64,000 nucleotides of DNA, taken from the NCBI RefSeq assembly GCF_030272615.1, contig NC_081408.1, forward strand, positions 201,276,341 through 201,340,340. The letters are read 5' to 3'. The notes beneath the pieces were generated by a model. The model searched no databases, was not told the origin of the DNA, and saw nothing but the letters and a program-made list of their open reading frames with translations. Within the stretch, counting starts at the first letter, position 1. Every line of letters begins with the position of its first letter. A program made the position numbers and the translations under genes. This DNA is from Cryptomeria japonica (lineage: Eukaryota; Streptophyta; Pinopsida; Cupressales; Cupressaceae). Positions 21,817 through 32,589 of this stretch are shown one piece after another.

Positions 21817-23639
21817 CATTAATGGCTATTATGTTGCTCATCATTATGTGACATTGGTAGCTCATTTACTGGGGGCTCATTGTCATTCATGATGGTACAA
21901 TTTCAAGTGCAATCATATTTTTGAAGCAACATAATAGCCTAATTTTTCTATGTTATCTCTTGTTCCTATGGGGTAATAGTGTGGAAATATTGATCACCTT
22001 TTCTTTAGAATCCTCTTTTCCTAGATATGGGAGAAGATGTGTATTCTCTTTCTTATCCTACCCACTTCTTATGAGGAGCATTTTACATACACTAATGTCT
22101 TGCTTGCATGAACTCATGTGAGTATGTAGTACATTTTGCTTATGTCTAAATCTCTCCCTAGAAGACGGTGTAAGTCCTTCTCATTGTCCTTATCCTTGGG
22201 AGGCAATGATCTTTTCTTATTTTTATCTAAGGATCCACTTTTTCCTATTTCGTGGATGGTGTGAAGTTTATTACTTGATGTTATTCCTTGTATGCATTTG
22301 TTGTTGTTTGTTCAAGGATTCTCTCTTACAAGAGGTGTAAGCCCTTGACTACAACCTCTTTTGCACTTGGTAAAATACATTCATAATGAATTCACTCTCC
22401 CAATTGGGTTAAAAAGAGCGTCATCCTTTATTAAGAATCACTTTCACCTCGCAAAAGAAGGAAGTATTGCATTCTTATTCTCTTCTTTGTCTTATTCTAG
22501 AAGATGTTATATTTGTCTAAGACAATTCCTCTCGGGGATAGGTGTCTTTTGTACAAAGATCTCTTCTCCTCTAAGGATCTCCTTTGCACATACTACAGGA
22601 TGTCCCTTTTTCAACTATCTTATCCTTGCTTAAAGAGTGCAAAACTCTCTTGCTTGGATCTATGACATCGTTGCATTTTTGGGGTATCTTCTTTTGTGAT
22701 GAAGGTAGGTATCCTTGTTCTAATTTTCTTATGACATAAACATTACACTTTTTGAGCAATGAGTCATTCTCGGAACCAGAGCACAGACTCTTAGAGCGAG
22801 ATGTCTCCATTTTTCTTTTATGCAAGGTGATTATTCTCGGAACCAGAGCACAGACTCTTAGAGCGAGATGTCACCCTTTTGTACTATATATATACAGGTT
22901 GTAGCATACTCAGGCATAGACTCCTATGAGGTGCTTCTAACCTCCCTTACACACACATGCACGAGGTTGAGTGGAACTAGCGGCATAAGGCTAGACTTTC
23001 TCACTCTCCTCCCTTACATGGATCACCTAGACAGACTCTAGGGGCTATTTTTCCATGTCCTTTCTCCCATGGATCACCTAGACAAGATCTAGGGGCGAGA
23101 AGTCCATGTTTTCTCTCTCACTATTCTGCTCATGGATCACCAATGTGTGTATTCATGCTTTTTTCCTTTCTTTTCTTCTCTTTGCATTTTGTTTCCATTT
23201 ACATCCTTCATCTTGTGTTAGAGAACTCTCGAATCCTCACACTCTTTGTTGTGTTGGAATTGAGATTTAGTCCTCTTTCTTACCAAATGATTCTCCATTA
23301 GCTTTTGATCTCATATCAAATCTTCTTGTGAGCATTTGTCATCAATATTCTTTAACAATTCGAAGTGGTAAACATGATACCCTGTTTCAACTCACTAAAA
23401 TTAGCAAGCCGAAACAGGGGGGGGCATATAGCTACCCTCAAATTTTCATCACCTTCCTTAGTAAGCATTAGGTGATTTTGTGATCTAACATGTGGTTTTG
23501 TAGGGTGCGGTTCCTAACTGTGTACTGCAGATACCGCTGGGGGCTTCGTTCGACAGACTTATGGATATATCCTTTTTCCAATAATGTTTACTTTTCTATA
23601 CTTTAGCTTGCATATGCACGTAGTGTTCATATGACCGCT
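21817..23639 (+). other. 3' non-coding region of the 16903-25323 element
   Basis: No supported gene. It holds two short direct duplications: TCTCGGAACCAGAGCACAG plus following bases at about 22768 and 22829 (61 bp apart), and ATGGATCACCTAGACA near 23018 and 23077. A G-rich run (CAGGGGGGGGC) lies at 23416. The 60-90-codon frames at 21921, 22361 and 22571 have no recognisable motif. Confidence 0.6.
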
Positions 23640-23654
23640 AAAGTGGGAGCTAAA
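23640..23654 (+). other. Polypurine tract of the 16903-25323 element
   Basis: AAAGTGGGAGCTAAA immediately before the 3' LTR start TGTAGCATTG. The position fits plus-strand priming; two pyrimidines interrupt it. Confidence 0.7.
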
Positions 23655-25323
23655 TGTAGCATTGTAAATTGTACGCACTTGCTAGGGTGGTACAATTTCA
23701 CACCTAGTTTAGCACCCGCCTTGGTGCATTTTGCATTTTGCATTGCATTTCCCCTTTAGCACTTAATTAATCAAATTAATTAGGTCTAAGGTTCTATTTT
23801 ATCATCTCCCACATCATAAAGTTGGGCCCTTTCATTAAAGTGTGCCCTTTTCATTTTATTCCTCCTATACATCATTTAATCAAAAACCCTAATTAGGCCC
23901 TATTTCAAACTTGGGGGCTTGGTTTCAGGGGTCAAAACATCTCGAAATCACCTGTAACTTTGGGATTCTCTCTAAAATCATCATATCCGACGGCCCTGAA
24001 AATTTGGTGAAAAGTTGTCGGGACCATGGTGCCCGGAGTGCACATGGTCCCGGACATTTTTCCCGAAATTTTAGGAGTGCGATCCAATCATAAAATAAAG
24101 CTTAACCCCAAGAAATTGGTGGGAGATTCAATCTCTAGGTCGGCCAAAAGTTGAAATTAAGACCTAGGGTTTCATATATAAGAGCTCTCTTTCTTCATTT
24201 GAAAGGATCCGATTTTTGTTTTCAGGAACCTCATATGCAGCGAAAGAGTAGATCTTTGAAGACTTCAAAAACATTCAACATCCTTCTATCAAGCATCTAT
24301 CAATTTCATTCCTTCACTTAGGGCTTGGAAGACATTGAAGAACAATAGGAGATTACCGACTAAATATTGGCTTGTACTCCTCCCTTGAGGGTTGGGTATG
24401 ATTTCATGTTGTTTTCATGTCTTTGCATAAGCTTTAATATATCATTTATTCATGCTTTAGATCACTTTGCATCTTGATTTAGAGCATTTACATTATCATT
24501 TACAAGCAATTAGGGTTTACTTTCTAGGTTGCACTAGTTTGCTTTCTTGCATTTAAGGACCTTGCACACACACTAGGTCTGCACACACATTACTTTTACA
24601 ATACAAATTGGCTATTCGTGGAGGTGGAAATCACCGAAGTGGGGGTTTGACTAAGGCAAAACCCTATAAAGCCGCACAAACACCTTTTCAGATATAAGTG
24701 CAGGTTTCGGGACTCGGACAATGCCGCAAGTTACAGATCCGGAAGAAGCAGACGGAGACCAAACAACACCCCAAATTTCAGAGCAAAAGACCAGGACAGG
24801 GGCGTGGGGTGCCCTGGTCCTGCCAGGACAGGGGCGCTGGGTGCCCTGGTCCCTGGGACAGGGGCGCTGGGCGCCCTAGTCCTCTTGACAGACAACATTT
24901 TCAGCATTTTGACAGCTTTTCCAGAGTGTAAAACAGCAGTTTCTGGAGCAGTTTCAGGGGCAGAATCAGGACAGTGGTGCCCGCGCCCCCGTCCTGAACA
25001 TTTTCACTCAGATTTTAACACTGGGTACGCATTTGCATTCTTTCCTTTTCCTTGTGTTTACAGCTTTCCATTATTTAAGTTCAATTCTGCAATCTTGTTA
25101 TTAGTTCATACTTGCACTTTGGGGTTAGGGATTGAACTTGCATCATTTCATCTTTCAATTGCAACAAAGGAATAGAAATCCTAATAGGTAGCCCGTGGCT
25201 CTCTCTTCCACAAGAAGAAGTAGCCAATTGTGTGATACCTCTAGGCTCTTTCGTATTCCACAAGTGTGTGGTTGAAAGTGAGATTAGGGCATGTGTGCTT
25301 AGTGTCACTTTTTCTCCCACACA
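23655..25323 (+). repeat. 3' LTR of the 16903-25323 element
   Basis: 1669 bp, partner of 16903-18567. The 4-bp length difference includes an insertion near 24695. It keeps the 10-bp stem (about 24019-24053, loop changed by C to T) and the three hairpin units at 24794-24820, 24826-24852 and 24856-24882. Confidence 0.92.
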
Positions 25324-26556
25324 CCTATTCAAAATGAAGAGTCAAACACCCTTCCTAATCTATCCAATGGTCCTCTTCCATGTCAAGATCAAAGTATCCC
25401 TTTATTCCCTTGTCATAATCCTCCATGTTCAGCTCAAGGATCCATCATAACTACAAATCCCCTTCGTGATCCAATCATTCCTTACATTCCACCTCCGTCT
25501 CATAATGGACTCGTACCTTCTTTCCAAAGAAAAGTGTATCCTACAAGTCAAAATATTTATAAAGGCAAAGGGGTAGATCTCCACAAGCAAGAACTCCATA
25601 TTAAAGAAAATGTTAAAGGTCATGGCCTCAGGGACATTTTGCAAGATGTTGGTATCTCTCATAAATCCTACATTTCTCCAGTTAAATCCAAATATACGCT
25701 TTCTCCTTCGCCCCTTCCATCCATTCTAGGTCCCTATATCCCTCCATCCCTTATGTAGGATCAAAAAAGGAACACATCTTCGAGTACCTTCCATCCATCT
25801 AAAATACCTCCATATCATTCCTATCCATTCATACATTCTTTTCCTTCTCCAAGCAATTTGGATGCCGAGCATAAAAGTCATAAATCAAGCAATCCACGTG
25901 TATTCAAGGATCAACATGTCTCATCTAATCGACATGTCAAAACAAAGAAAAATACAAAATGCCACAAAGGCCCACAAAGAAAGAAGAAAAGTCAAAAGTT
26001 ATATGGGTTCCTAAGGCACTTGTACAAGCAATGCACTCTAAGGAACTACAAAAGCATCAAAAATTAAAAACCATGTGGATCCCTAAGCGACTGCTTGAAG
26101 CACAACAATCTAAAGAAAAATCAAAATTGGCATCCAAAATTGTTGTTCCTCCATCCAAACCTTCTGAGTCTATTCCTCCATCACCTCCTTCATCCATTTT
26201 GGGTTCTTATGCCCCAAAATATATAACCTTTCCTCCATCCAAATCTCAAAATATGAGATTCACTTCTCCTCCATATGTCCACCATCCCTCAAGGCTGGTG
26301 TCAATGCTGATCTTCCCAACATTTCCATCTATCCATACACAATTCTTCCAACATCCCATCCATTATCCAGCACCTATTTTTCACACTTCCATCCCTCTTA
26401 TCCAATCCTTTGCATAAATCCTTGCCTTAGTTTCATTTCATTATCCTACCAACATCTTTGAGCATACCTTCATAGCCATGGTTTATTGCAACTCATATTC
26501 TAAGGGTACCATCCAAAGCAGTGAGACGTTGGGGTCCTTCTTCTATCCCAATAAAA
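25324..26556 (+). pseudogene. Family A right copy: gag-like protein, 3' part and 3' end
   Basis: Resumes the family A ORF after the insertion (PIQNEESNT-like text of the left copy matches the frame near 25330). Segments at 25534-25758, 25858-26067 and 25959-26417 match the left copy at 2835-2512, 2427-2194 and 2187-1843; the 152-codon last piece is nearly identical to the left 114-residue piece (PPSPPSSILGSYAPKYITFP). At least two frame changes break it. After about 26550 (CCCAATAAAA) homology to the left arm stops and LTR-L begins. Confidence 0.65.
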
Positions 26557-28119
26557 TGTGTGTGTGAAAAGTGGACCTGTATCTATATTTGAAATACACA
26601 ACACTTACATTAAGTCATTACATGCATGGTTAGACATATATAAACATGAATAATAAAACCATAACAAAGTGACCCATTGCCTTCTAGTAGATGTGAGTTT
26701 AGATTGCTCTCAAATTGCTAAGCTATCTAGTGACTAGACAACACCTAAACGAAAGATTTTTAATCTATATGAGCATGGATTTAAGCTAGATGAATGCAAG
26801 ATTAATCTAACATGATTCAAGCAATATATGAGCTAAATGATTTAAATAAGTATGCAATAACTTAATATGCACTATCTAAATGCACAAATATCAATGAACC
26901 TAGAGAAAAAACAACATGATAACAATATATTCTCCAGGATTTTTGAATGAAAGATAAAAGCTTGAATTTATAGAAAATTCAGAAAGAAACCAAAGGCTGA
27001 GATCAAATGATGATGAGCAGTCAAGATTTTCCAAGAGGAAGCACAATCTAAGTGAATTTATGTGATTGGATGCTTTTAAAAGTTGTAAAGGAAATTGAAC
27101 TAAAATTAAGACCCATTGCCTTCTAGTAGATGCAAGTTTAGATTGCTCTCAGATTGCTAAGCTATCCAGTGACTAGACAACACCTAAACGAAGGATTTTT
27201 AATCTATATGAGCATGGATTTAAGCTAGATGAATGCAAAATTAATCTAACATGATTTAAGAAATATATGAGCTAAATGATTTAAATATGTATGCAATAAC
27301 TTAATATGAAATATATAAATGCACAAATATTAATGAACCTAGAGCAAAAACAACATGATAACAATATATTCTCTAGGATTTTTGAATGAGAGATGAAAGC
27401 TTGAATTTATAGAAAATTCAAAAAGAAACCAAAGGCTGAGATCAAATGATGATGAGTGATCAAGATTTTTCAAGAGGAAGCACAATCCAGGTGAATTGAT
27501 GTGATTGGATGCTTTTATTAGTTTTAAAGGAAATTGAACTAAAATTAAGATAAAATCAAGAAAAAACTGATTTATTCTCTATTTCATTCAATTTTAATAT
27601 TTAATTGTTTTAATTGCTTTCTTTGAGATTATTTATCAATTTTTAATTTGTTTTTTTCAAGATTATCTCCAATTGATTTCTTTTCTCAAATTTTTAATTC
27701 TTTTTTGGTCAATTAATTCTTTTTTTGATTTATTTCAATTTTTGAAGATTTGTGCTCATAATTTCCAATTCCTCTTTCTTGATTTGTTTCCTTTTTTGAA
27801 GATTTGTGACATTTTTTATTTATTTTTCAAATTAATTCCTCTTTTTGATGATTTAATGGCAAATTGATTTATTTAATTAAATATGCTAGGATATTTAATA
27901 AAATAAATAAGATAATTGTTTAAAATGATTTACTTGGAATGATTTAATTAATTAAATAAATATTTAATTAATATTGGTTGATTAATTTGCCATGTGACAT
28001 TTGATGGTTTTAGAAATTAATTGCGTGCTCAAGATTGATAATTGCCTTTGGTTAGGACCTTGGTGACGTTGTCGAGATTAGGGGCTCAAGGTTTAGATGA
28101 CCATTTTTAGGGTATTACA
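26557..28119 (-). repeat. LTR-L copy with internal 440-bp tandem duplication
   Basis: Matches LTR-L in - orientation (TGTGTGTGTGAAAAGTGG at 26557, GGGTATTACA ending at 28119). 26672-27110 and 27112-27549 are a direct tandem duplication, which explains 1563 bp against about 1060 bp for the copy at 47352-48412. No target duplication is evident (ATAAAA against GGTCC). Its TGTAATACCC end adjoins PMD sequence at 28120 without a polypurine tract. It may be the 3' LTR of a - oriented element whose antisense PMD region follows, or a solo LTR. The frame at 27673-27867 is AT-rich noise. Confidence 0.8.
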
Positions 28120-28639
28120 GGTCCTAGAGGACATGGTGACCCACTTATACAGGGATATACATCAGGTGGTTTACTTGGGGTACAATAGTCTATCCACTTG
28201 AGTGACACTGCTACAGGTATGGGCGTGGGAGCATATTCCCATAGCCAGGCCACTTGTGGACAAAGATAGGCCTATTTGGTGTGCATATGCATATGGATAT
28301 AAAGGGATAGTTGTCCATCATAAGATGGGCAAACTAGAGCATTGGAGGAGAGTGTTAGATGATATTGATACAGTCATCTGGAGACCGTACATGGAGTGCG
28401 AGGTATGGGTAGAGGATGGGATGGAGATGCCCTATGTCTACGTGTCCTGATTTTTGATAGGGAGGATTCCCTTTGTGATTGAGAGATTCTTGCACAACCG
28501 AGTGTTGAGGCAGTATGGTTGTCAGCAGGGGATTCCATAGGGAGCATGCTTGTATGCTCAATAGAGATAGGATATACCTATGTGGGGACCCACTATTGAT
28601 AGCACGATGACAGTTGAGGAGTTATTTTTGATAGCTCAA
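28120..28639 (+). pseudogene. Plant mobile domain (PMD) protein, middle part
   Basis: The frame at 28202-28450 carries the PMD signature LLQVWAWEHIPIARP, followed by a Trp-rich stretch (LEHWRRVLDDIDTVIWRPY) typical of PMD proteins of the MAIN/MAIL and transposon type (PF10536). The frame then runs into stops (28448, 28538 and others). The N-terminal half is missing because the sequence begins directly at the LTR-L edge, and at 28640 it is cut by a solo copia LTR; the C-terminal region resumes at 30148. PMD genes are known both as host genes and as passengers of Mutator and Ty3 elements; position beside LTR-L argues for a passenger. It is not functional as it stands. Confidence 0.7.
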
Positions 28640-30147
28640 TGATGAATGAATAGTACCAAATTGGTACTAAGAGGGGGGGTGAATCAGTACAGACAAAATA
28701 CAGTCCAAAACTGGTTTGTCAGCAAATACTCCAAGTGATTGGCAAGTAGTGATACTGGTTGAAACAAAGTGCAACCGGTAAGACCCAGAACAACTAAAAC
28801 AATCATAAGATGGTTACTCACTAAGCTTTCCTCTTAGCTCAATACTATAGTACCATTACACCCTCATGCATGAATAGGTAAACTATCATCAGATCTTCAT
28901 AATAGTTAGTTCAATATGTTTTATAGATAGACATAAAACATAGAACCATCATATGCTTAATAGGTAATAACAAAGCATCACAAGATAAAAGCATCACACA
29001 TGACACACATATTTTTCACGTGGAAACCCAACTGGGAAAAACCACGGTGGGGATGAATACCCACAAGCTGCTTTTTGAACTCTTTAGAAGTTCGCTTTGT
29101 TAGGAGCCTTGTCTGGTTAAAGACATTACAATAGGTTCTGCTAGGAACTGATCCTGTTAGGGATCACCTGGTAAAGGGATGGCTATAATACCCAGTTAAG
29201 GGTTAAACCCGGTTAGGGTTACCTTGTTAGAGGATTTCAAGAACTCAATAGCTAAAGGATCTCCAGAGCTCTATAGCTTCCCATAACTCAATAACTTTGA
29301 GTTACCTTGTTAAAGGATTTGTATCAAGCCGGTTAAGGCTACCCTATTGAGGGATTTCACAACTATTGAAGTGGTTAAAGATCAACAGGAATTACAATGA
29401 TCTGGTAACAACACTCAATGCTAATGCAGATCCATTTTGGCTCCTCTTCACCTTCTGCTCATTCACTTTGTAGGTATCTCTTCTCTCCTTTGGTCTGGCA
29501 GGAATCACATATCACTTCCCTTGGATAAACACATACAACTTTTTCCAACAACTTTAGAAAGAAACACAACATCGACCTTATAGGAAACAGACAGGTCGGT
29601 AGCAAAAACCCTAAACCCTAAACCTGTTAGGTTAAGCAATTCAAATGGTTCAATCCTGACCGTTGAATCATACTGCATTAAATGCAACAATCTTGAATCA
29701 ATCTCAAGACATTCTCCATCATCCATTATCCACCAATTTCATGGCGGCTGATAACCCATCACGCGTTATCACCGTTTGACAAACTTCACACATTCCCAAG
29801 GTGGATAGGGATAGTCTTCTTCATGCAAGATCCTTCACATGCACAGGGCTTACATGGCAACACAATCTGTTCTCTGTTATACTGCTAACTCATCACATAG
29901 AGATCACCGATTAGGTCACATAGGCTTAAGGTACTCCAACCGAAAATCCTGAAGTGGAAAATACCTACCAACCGGTAGTCATACAATGCTTCCATGTGTC
30001 GAGTCCCATAACTACATGTCGGTTCACCTTGAACAAATATACCACTTCACTTTGGCATATATACCCATTCACATCATATCACATATTGACATCAATGACA
30101 ACATACAATATCATTATGTCCTCATACCGGTTCACATAATGCCAACA
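28640..30147 (-). repeat. Solo LTR of the copia family
   Basis: 1508 bp from TGATGAATGAAT to GCCAACA, homologous along its length to the LTRs at 49131-50674 and 54735-56263, including the paired GTACT motif with a G-run at 28658-28690 and a telomere-like AAACCCTAAACCCTAAAC at 29606-29623. No interior is present. Flanks CTCAA and CTTTC are not a clean target duplication. Orientation is by comparison with the complete element. It splits the PMD pseudogene, so it is younger than that gene. Confidence 0.85.
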
Positions 30148-31240
30148 CTTTCACTTAGCTAGCCATATATGGTACTATGCCTATGGGGTAGTGGACACAG
30201 GGATGATAGAGGAGTACACCACACTGTTTGCGGTGCATGATGTGGCTAGGATATCAGATCTAGCGAAGATGATTCCCACTTTTGATGATGATGAGGATGA
30301 GCAGCCCGAGAGGCTAGGGAGACGGGGAGAGGATGGAGAGGATCTAGATGAGGGAGGTGGGGATGGTGGAGGTGATGATGGTGGAGATGGTAGAGCAGGT
30401 GGCCGAGGTCGGTGAGGGGATAGAGGGAGAGGAGATCGGGGGAGGAGAGGAGAAAGGGGTGGAGATCAGGGGAGGAGAGGAGATAGGGGTGGTGATGATG
30501 GGGACAGAGGGATTCAAGTGGAGAGAGCAGTGGGGTGAGCTATGGTGGATAGAGGGAGAGGAGGTTTGGCTATTGGAGTTGGGGGCGAGGAGTGGGTAGG
30601 AGAGGTTATAGTGGCAGTGGGAGAGACTGACGAGTTTAGATGGTTGGCTAAGAGGAGGAGGTCGGAGGTGTTACCCCCACCAGCACCGAGGACGAGGAGA
30701 TGGATAGGGGGTACCACTTCACAGGTACCCATCTAGATGCAAATTCTGAATCACCTAGAGGATGCTTAGATTAGGTCCCTGCAGTTATCAGTGCAGGACC
30801 TATAGACATTGTTACTGGCACATCAACAATAGATTACACAGCTGACCACTGAGCGAGATATAGTTTTGGAGTGATTGGGTCGAGCTAAGGCTCGAGTAGA
30901 GGCTTTAGAGAGAGCGGCAGTGGGTGGCTCTATGAGAGACACCCTAAGAGAGGTGGACTTGGGAGCTAAGGAGGCAGAGTACTACCAGAGGCATTACGAG
31001 GATGCGGTACCCAGGGAGTGCCCAGTTTTGAGTTTTAAAACTTTGAGATCTAGTCGATCTAGAGAGACTGGGTCGAGGACAAAGAGCAGAGGCATGACAA
31101 GGCCTACTAGACAGAATCCACCTAGAGATCTAGGTGCTAGGACATCTGCTGCAAGACCGTCACCCTTAGCAGATAGTCATAACTGGGAGACATTGTCTCC
31201 ATTGTATTTTGATCATTTTTTTGTATTGGCACAAACATGA
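30148..31240 (+). pseudogene. PMD protein, C-terminal region
   Basis: Continues the gene cut at 28640. 30191-30415 gives MIEEYTTLFAVHDVARISD followed by an acidic/Gly-rich tract (GGGDGGGDDGGDGRAGGRGR). A purine-rich low-complexity stretch runs to about 30600 with frame changes. 30875-31240 (121 codons) starts with a short helical segment (GRAKARVEALERAAVGG) and ends in a basic, Arg/Ser-rich tail. Low-complexity plus coiled-coil C-termini are common in PMD proteins carried by transposons. Several stops and frame changes mean it is a remnant; assignment of this part to PMD rests on its position. Confidence 0.5.
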
Positions 31241-32589
31241 CATATTTTGTACATTGATCATTTTTGAGATATATATGACACCCTTTTCCTTGATCCTCAT
31301 GTGATGTGTTATGGATGATGCTTTCTATATGATTTTGATTTTCTATGATGATGATGAAATGCTTAGATGTATGTGATTTGATATGTGATGAATATGATGT
31401 GTTAATGCATGATGTTATGAGAGGTATCTTGAAAATGAGATGTATGATATGATATGTTGTGAGATGTATCTTGAAAATGAGATGTATGATGTGATATGCT
31501 ATGAGATGTATCTTGAAAATGAGATGTATGATATGATGTGTTGTGAGATGTATGATGAAAATGAGATGTATGATATGATGTGTAACTAATTGTGAAATTA
31601 TATGCAACTAATTGTAAAATGATATGCAACTAATTGTAAAATGATTTAGCATCCTCATTCTTCCATTTGTCATCTTTGTATAGTCATTTATTTTTTCTTT
31701 CTTTGTAGGTATCATCATTGAGCATTGATTTGTTTGGGATATGTTGAAAATTTATACAAGCATAATGGTATAATTGAACCATAATGACCTGAGAAAAAAT
31801 TACATGATTTTTGATTTTGCAAGATAGCACAAGCGTCAAGGTATAATTGAACCTCAATGACCTGAGTGCAGATTTCATATAAATAGACAAGATTAAACCA
31901 TTTGTATGCATAAAGTGGAATCATGTCTTCAGTGATATGCTGTGAATCACTTCTCGAGACAAGTATTTGCATAGTACAAGTGATCGGCTCACAGAAAGAA
32001 AACTAAAAAAAATATTGGAGTCCCCATGACTTTCTCCATCTTGATGCATCATTGAGAAGATGTAGAGGATCCAATAGTTCAAAAATTTTGGGTGCAAAAA
32101 TAGTCAAAACTTCATGCAAGATGCAAACATTTGATATTTCAAAAAATCACCCATCATGTTTTGTGAATTCTTTTAAATGATCAATGTTTGTTTTTGTGAT
32201 TGTTGATTTGTTTACTGGATATGATTATATGAGTTTGCTGCAAGTTTTGATTGAAGATGAAATTTTGATCAATGCTACCCCTAGCTGAGTTTTCCTCTTA
32301 ATGCGGATATCTACAGTGATTACCAAGCCATGGTGGGATACGATGAAAGGATATGTGGATAAACCAGGATAGTGACTACGCTAAGTATGTCCTGGATAAT
32401 GTGATAAAATGGTGGGCGATGGCCGATAGTGCTTGACTATGGATAAAATGGCTTGTTAGGATAGATAGAAAGAGTTGTCCTCTCACAATAGCGCCTATTG
32501 CCAGGTTTTCACCAGTTGCTTTTATTGTACCTTTTTATTTGCTTTTTCTTGATTGTTGATATTTTTGACTTTTTCGTGCATTAGACTGC
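31241..32589 (-). other. 3' non-coding region with tandem repeats
   Basis: 31380-31570 contains about four units of roughly 48-60 bp built on GAGATGTATCTTGAAAATGA; 31575-31640 has three units of ATGCAACTAATTGTAAAATG; 31750-31870 has a doubled GGTATAATTGAACC…AATGACCTGAG block. The reading frames over them (31137-31607, 31402-31629) are products of the repeats. 32461-32520 (TGCCAGGTTTTCACCAG) resembles 1575 in family A. Variable tandem repeats between pol and the 3' LTR are typical of Tat elements. Confidence 0.6.

Larger units (their letters stand above)
16903..25323 (+). mobile_element. Complete 8.42-kb non-autonomous LTR element with gag-protease-G-patch ORF
   Basis: Starts TGTAGCGTCG and ends CCCACACA, flanked by a perfect 5-bp target duplication CCTAT (16898-16902 and 25324-25328) inside the family A right arm. 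LTRs are 1665 and 1669 bp; PBS for tRNA-Trp at 18571; polypurine tract at 23640. The interior codes only for a gag-like/protease/G-patch polyprotein (18733-21816). RT, RNase H and integrase are missing, and 21817-23639 is non-coding. The ORF is co-linear with gag-PR-G-patch of the Tat/Ogre-type Ty3 element at 36896-40133. It is therefore a large retrotransposon derivative of that lineage that needs pol in trans. LTR pair differences are mostly C/T and G/A changes, about 2% by eye over the first 500 bp. Confidence 0.92.

Noticed and set aside
26557-28119. LTR-L as the 3' LTR of the family A right copy
   Set aside because: The primer site at 12771 and polypurine tract at 47339 show that LTR-L is inverted relative to that copy here, so it cannot be its own 3' LTR.
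31137-31607. 156-codon ORF rich in His/Thr/Ile repeats
   Set aside because: It is the reverse reading of the tandem repeats at 31380-31570; periodic DNA without stops gives such frames.
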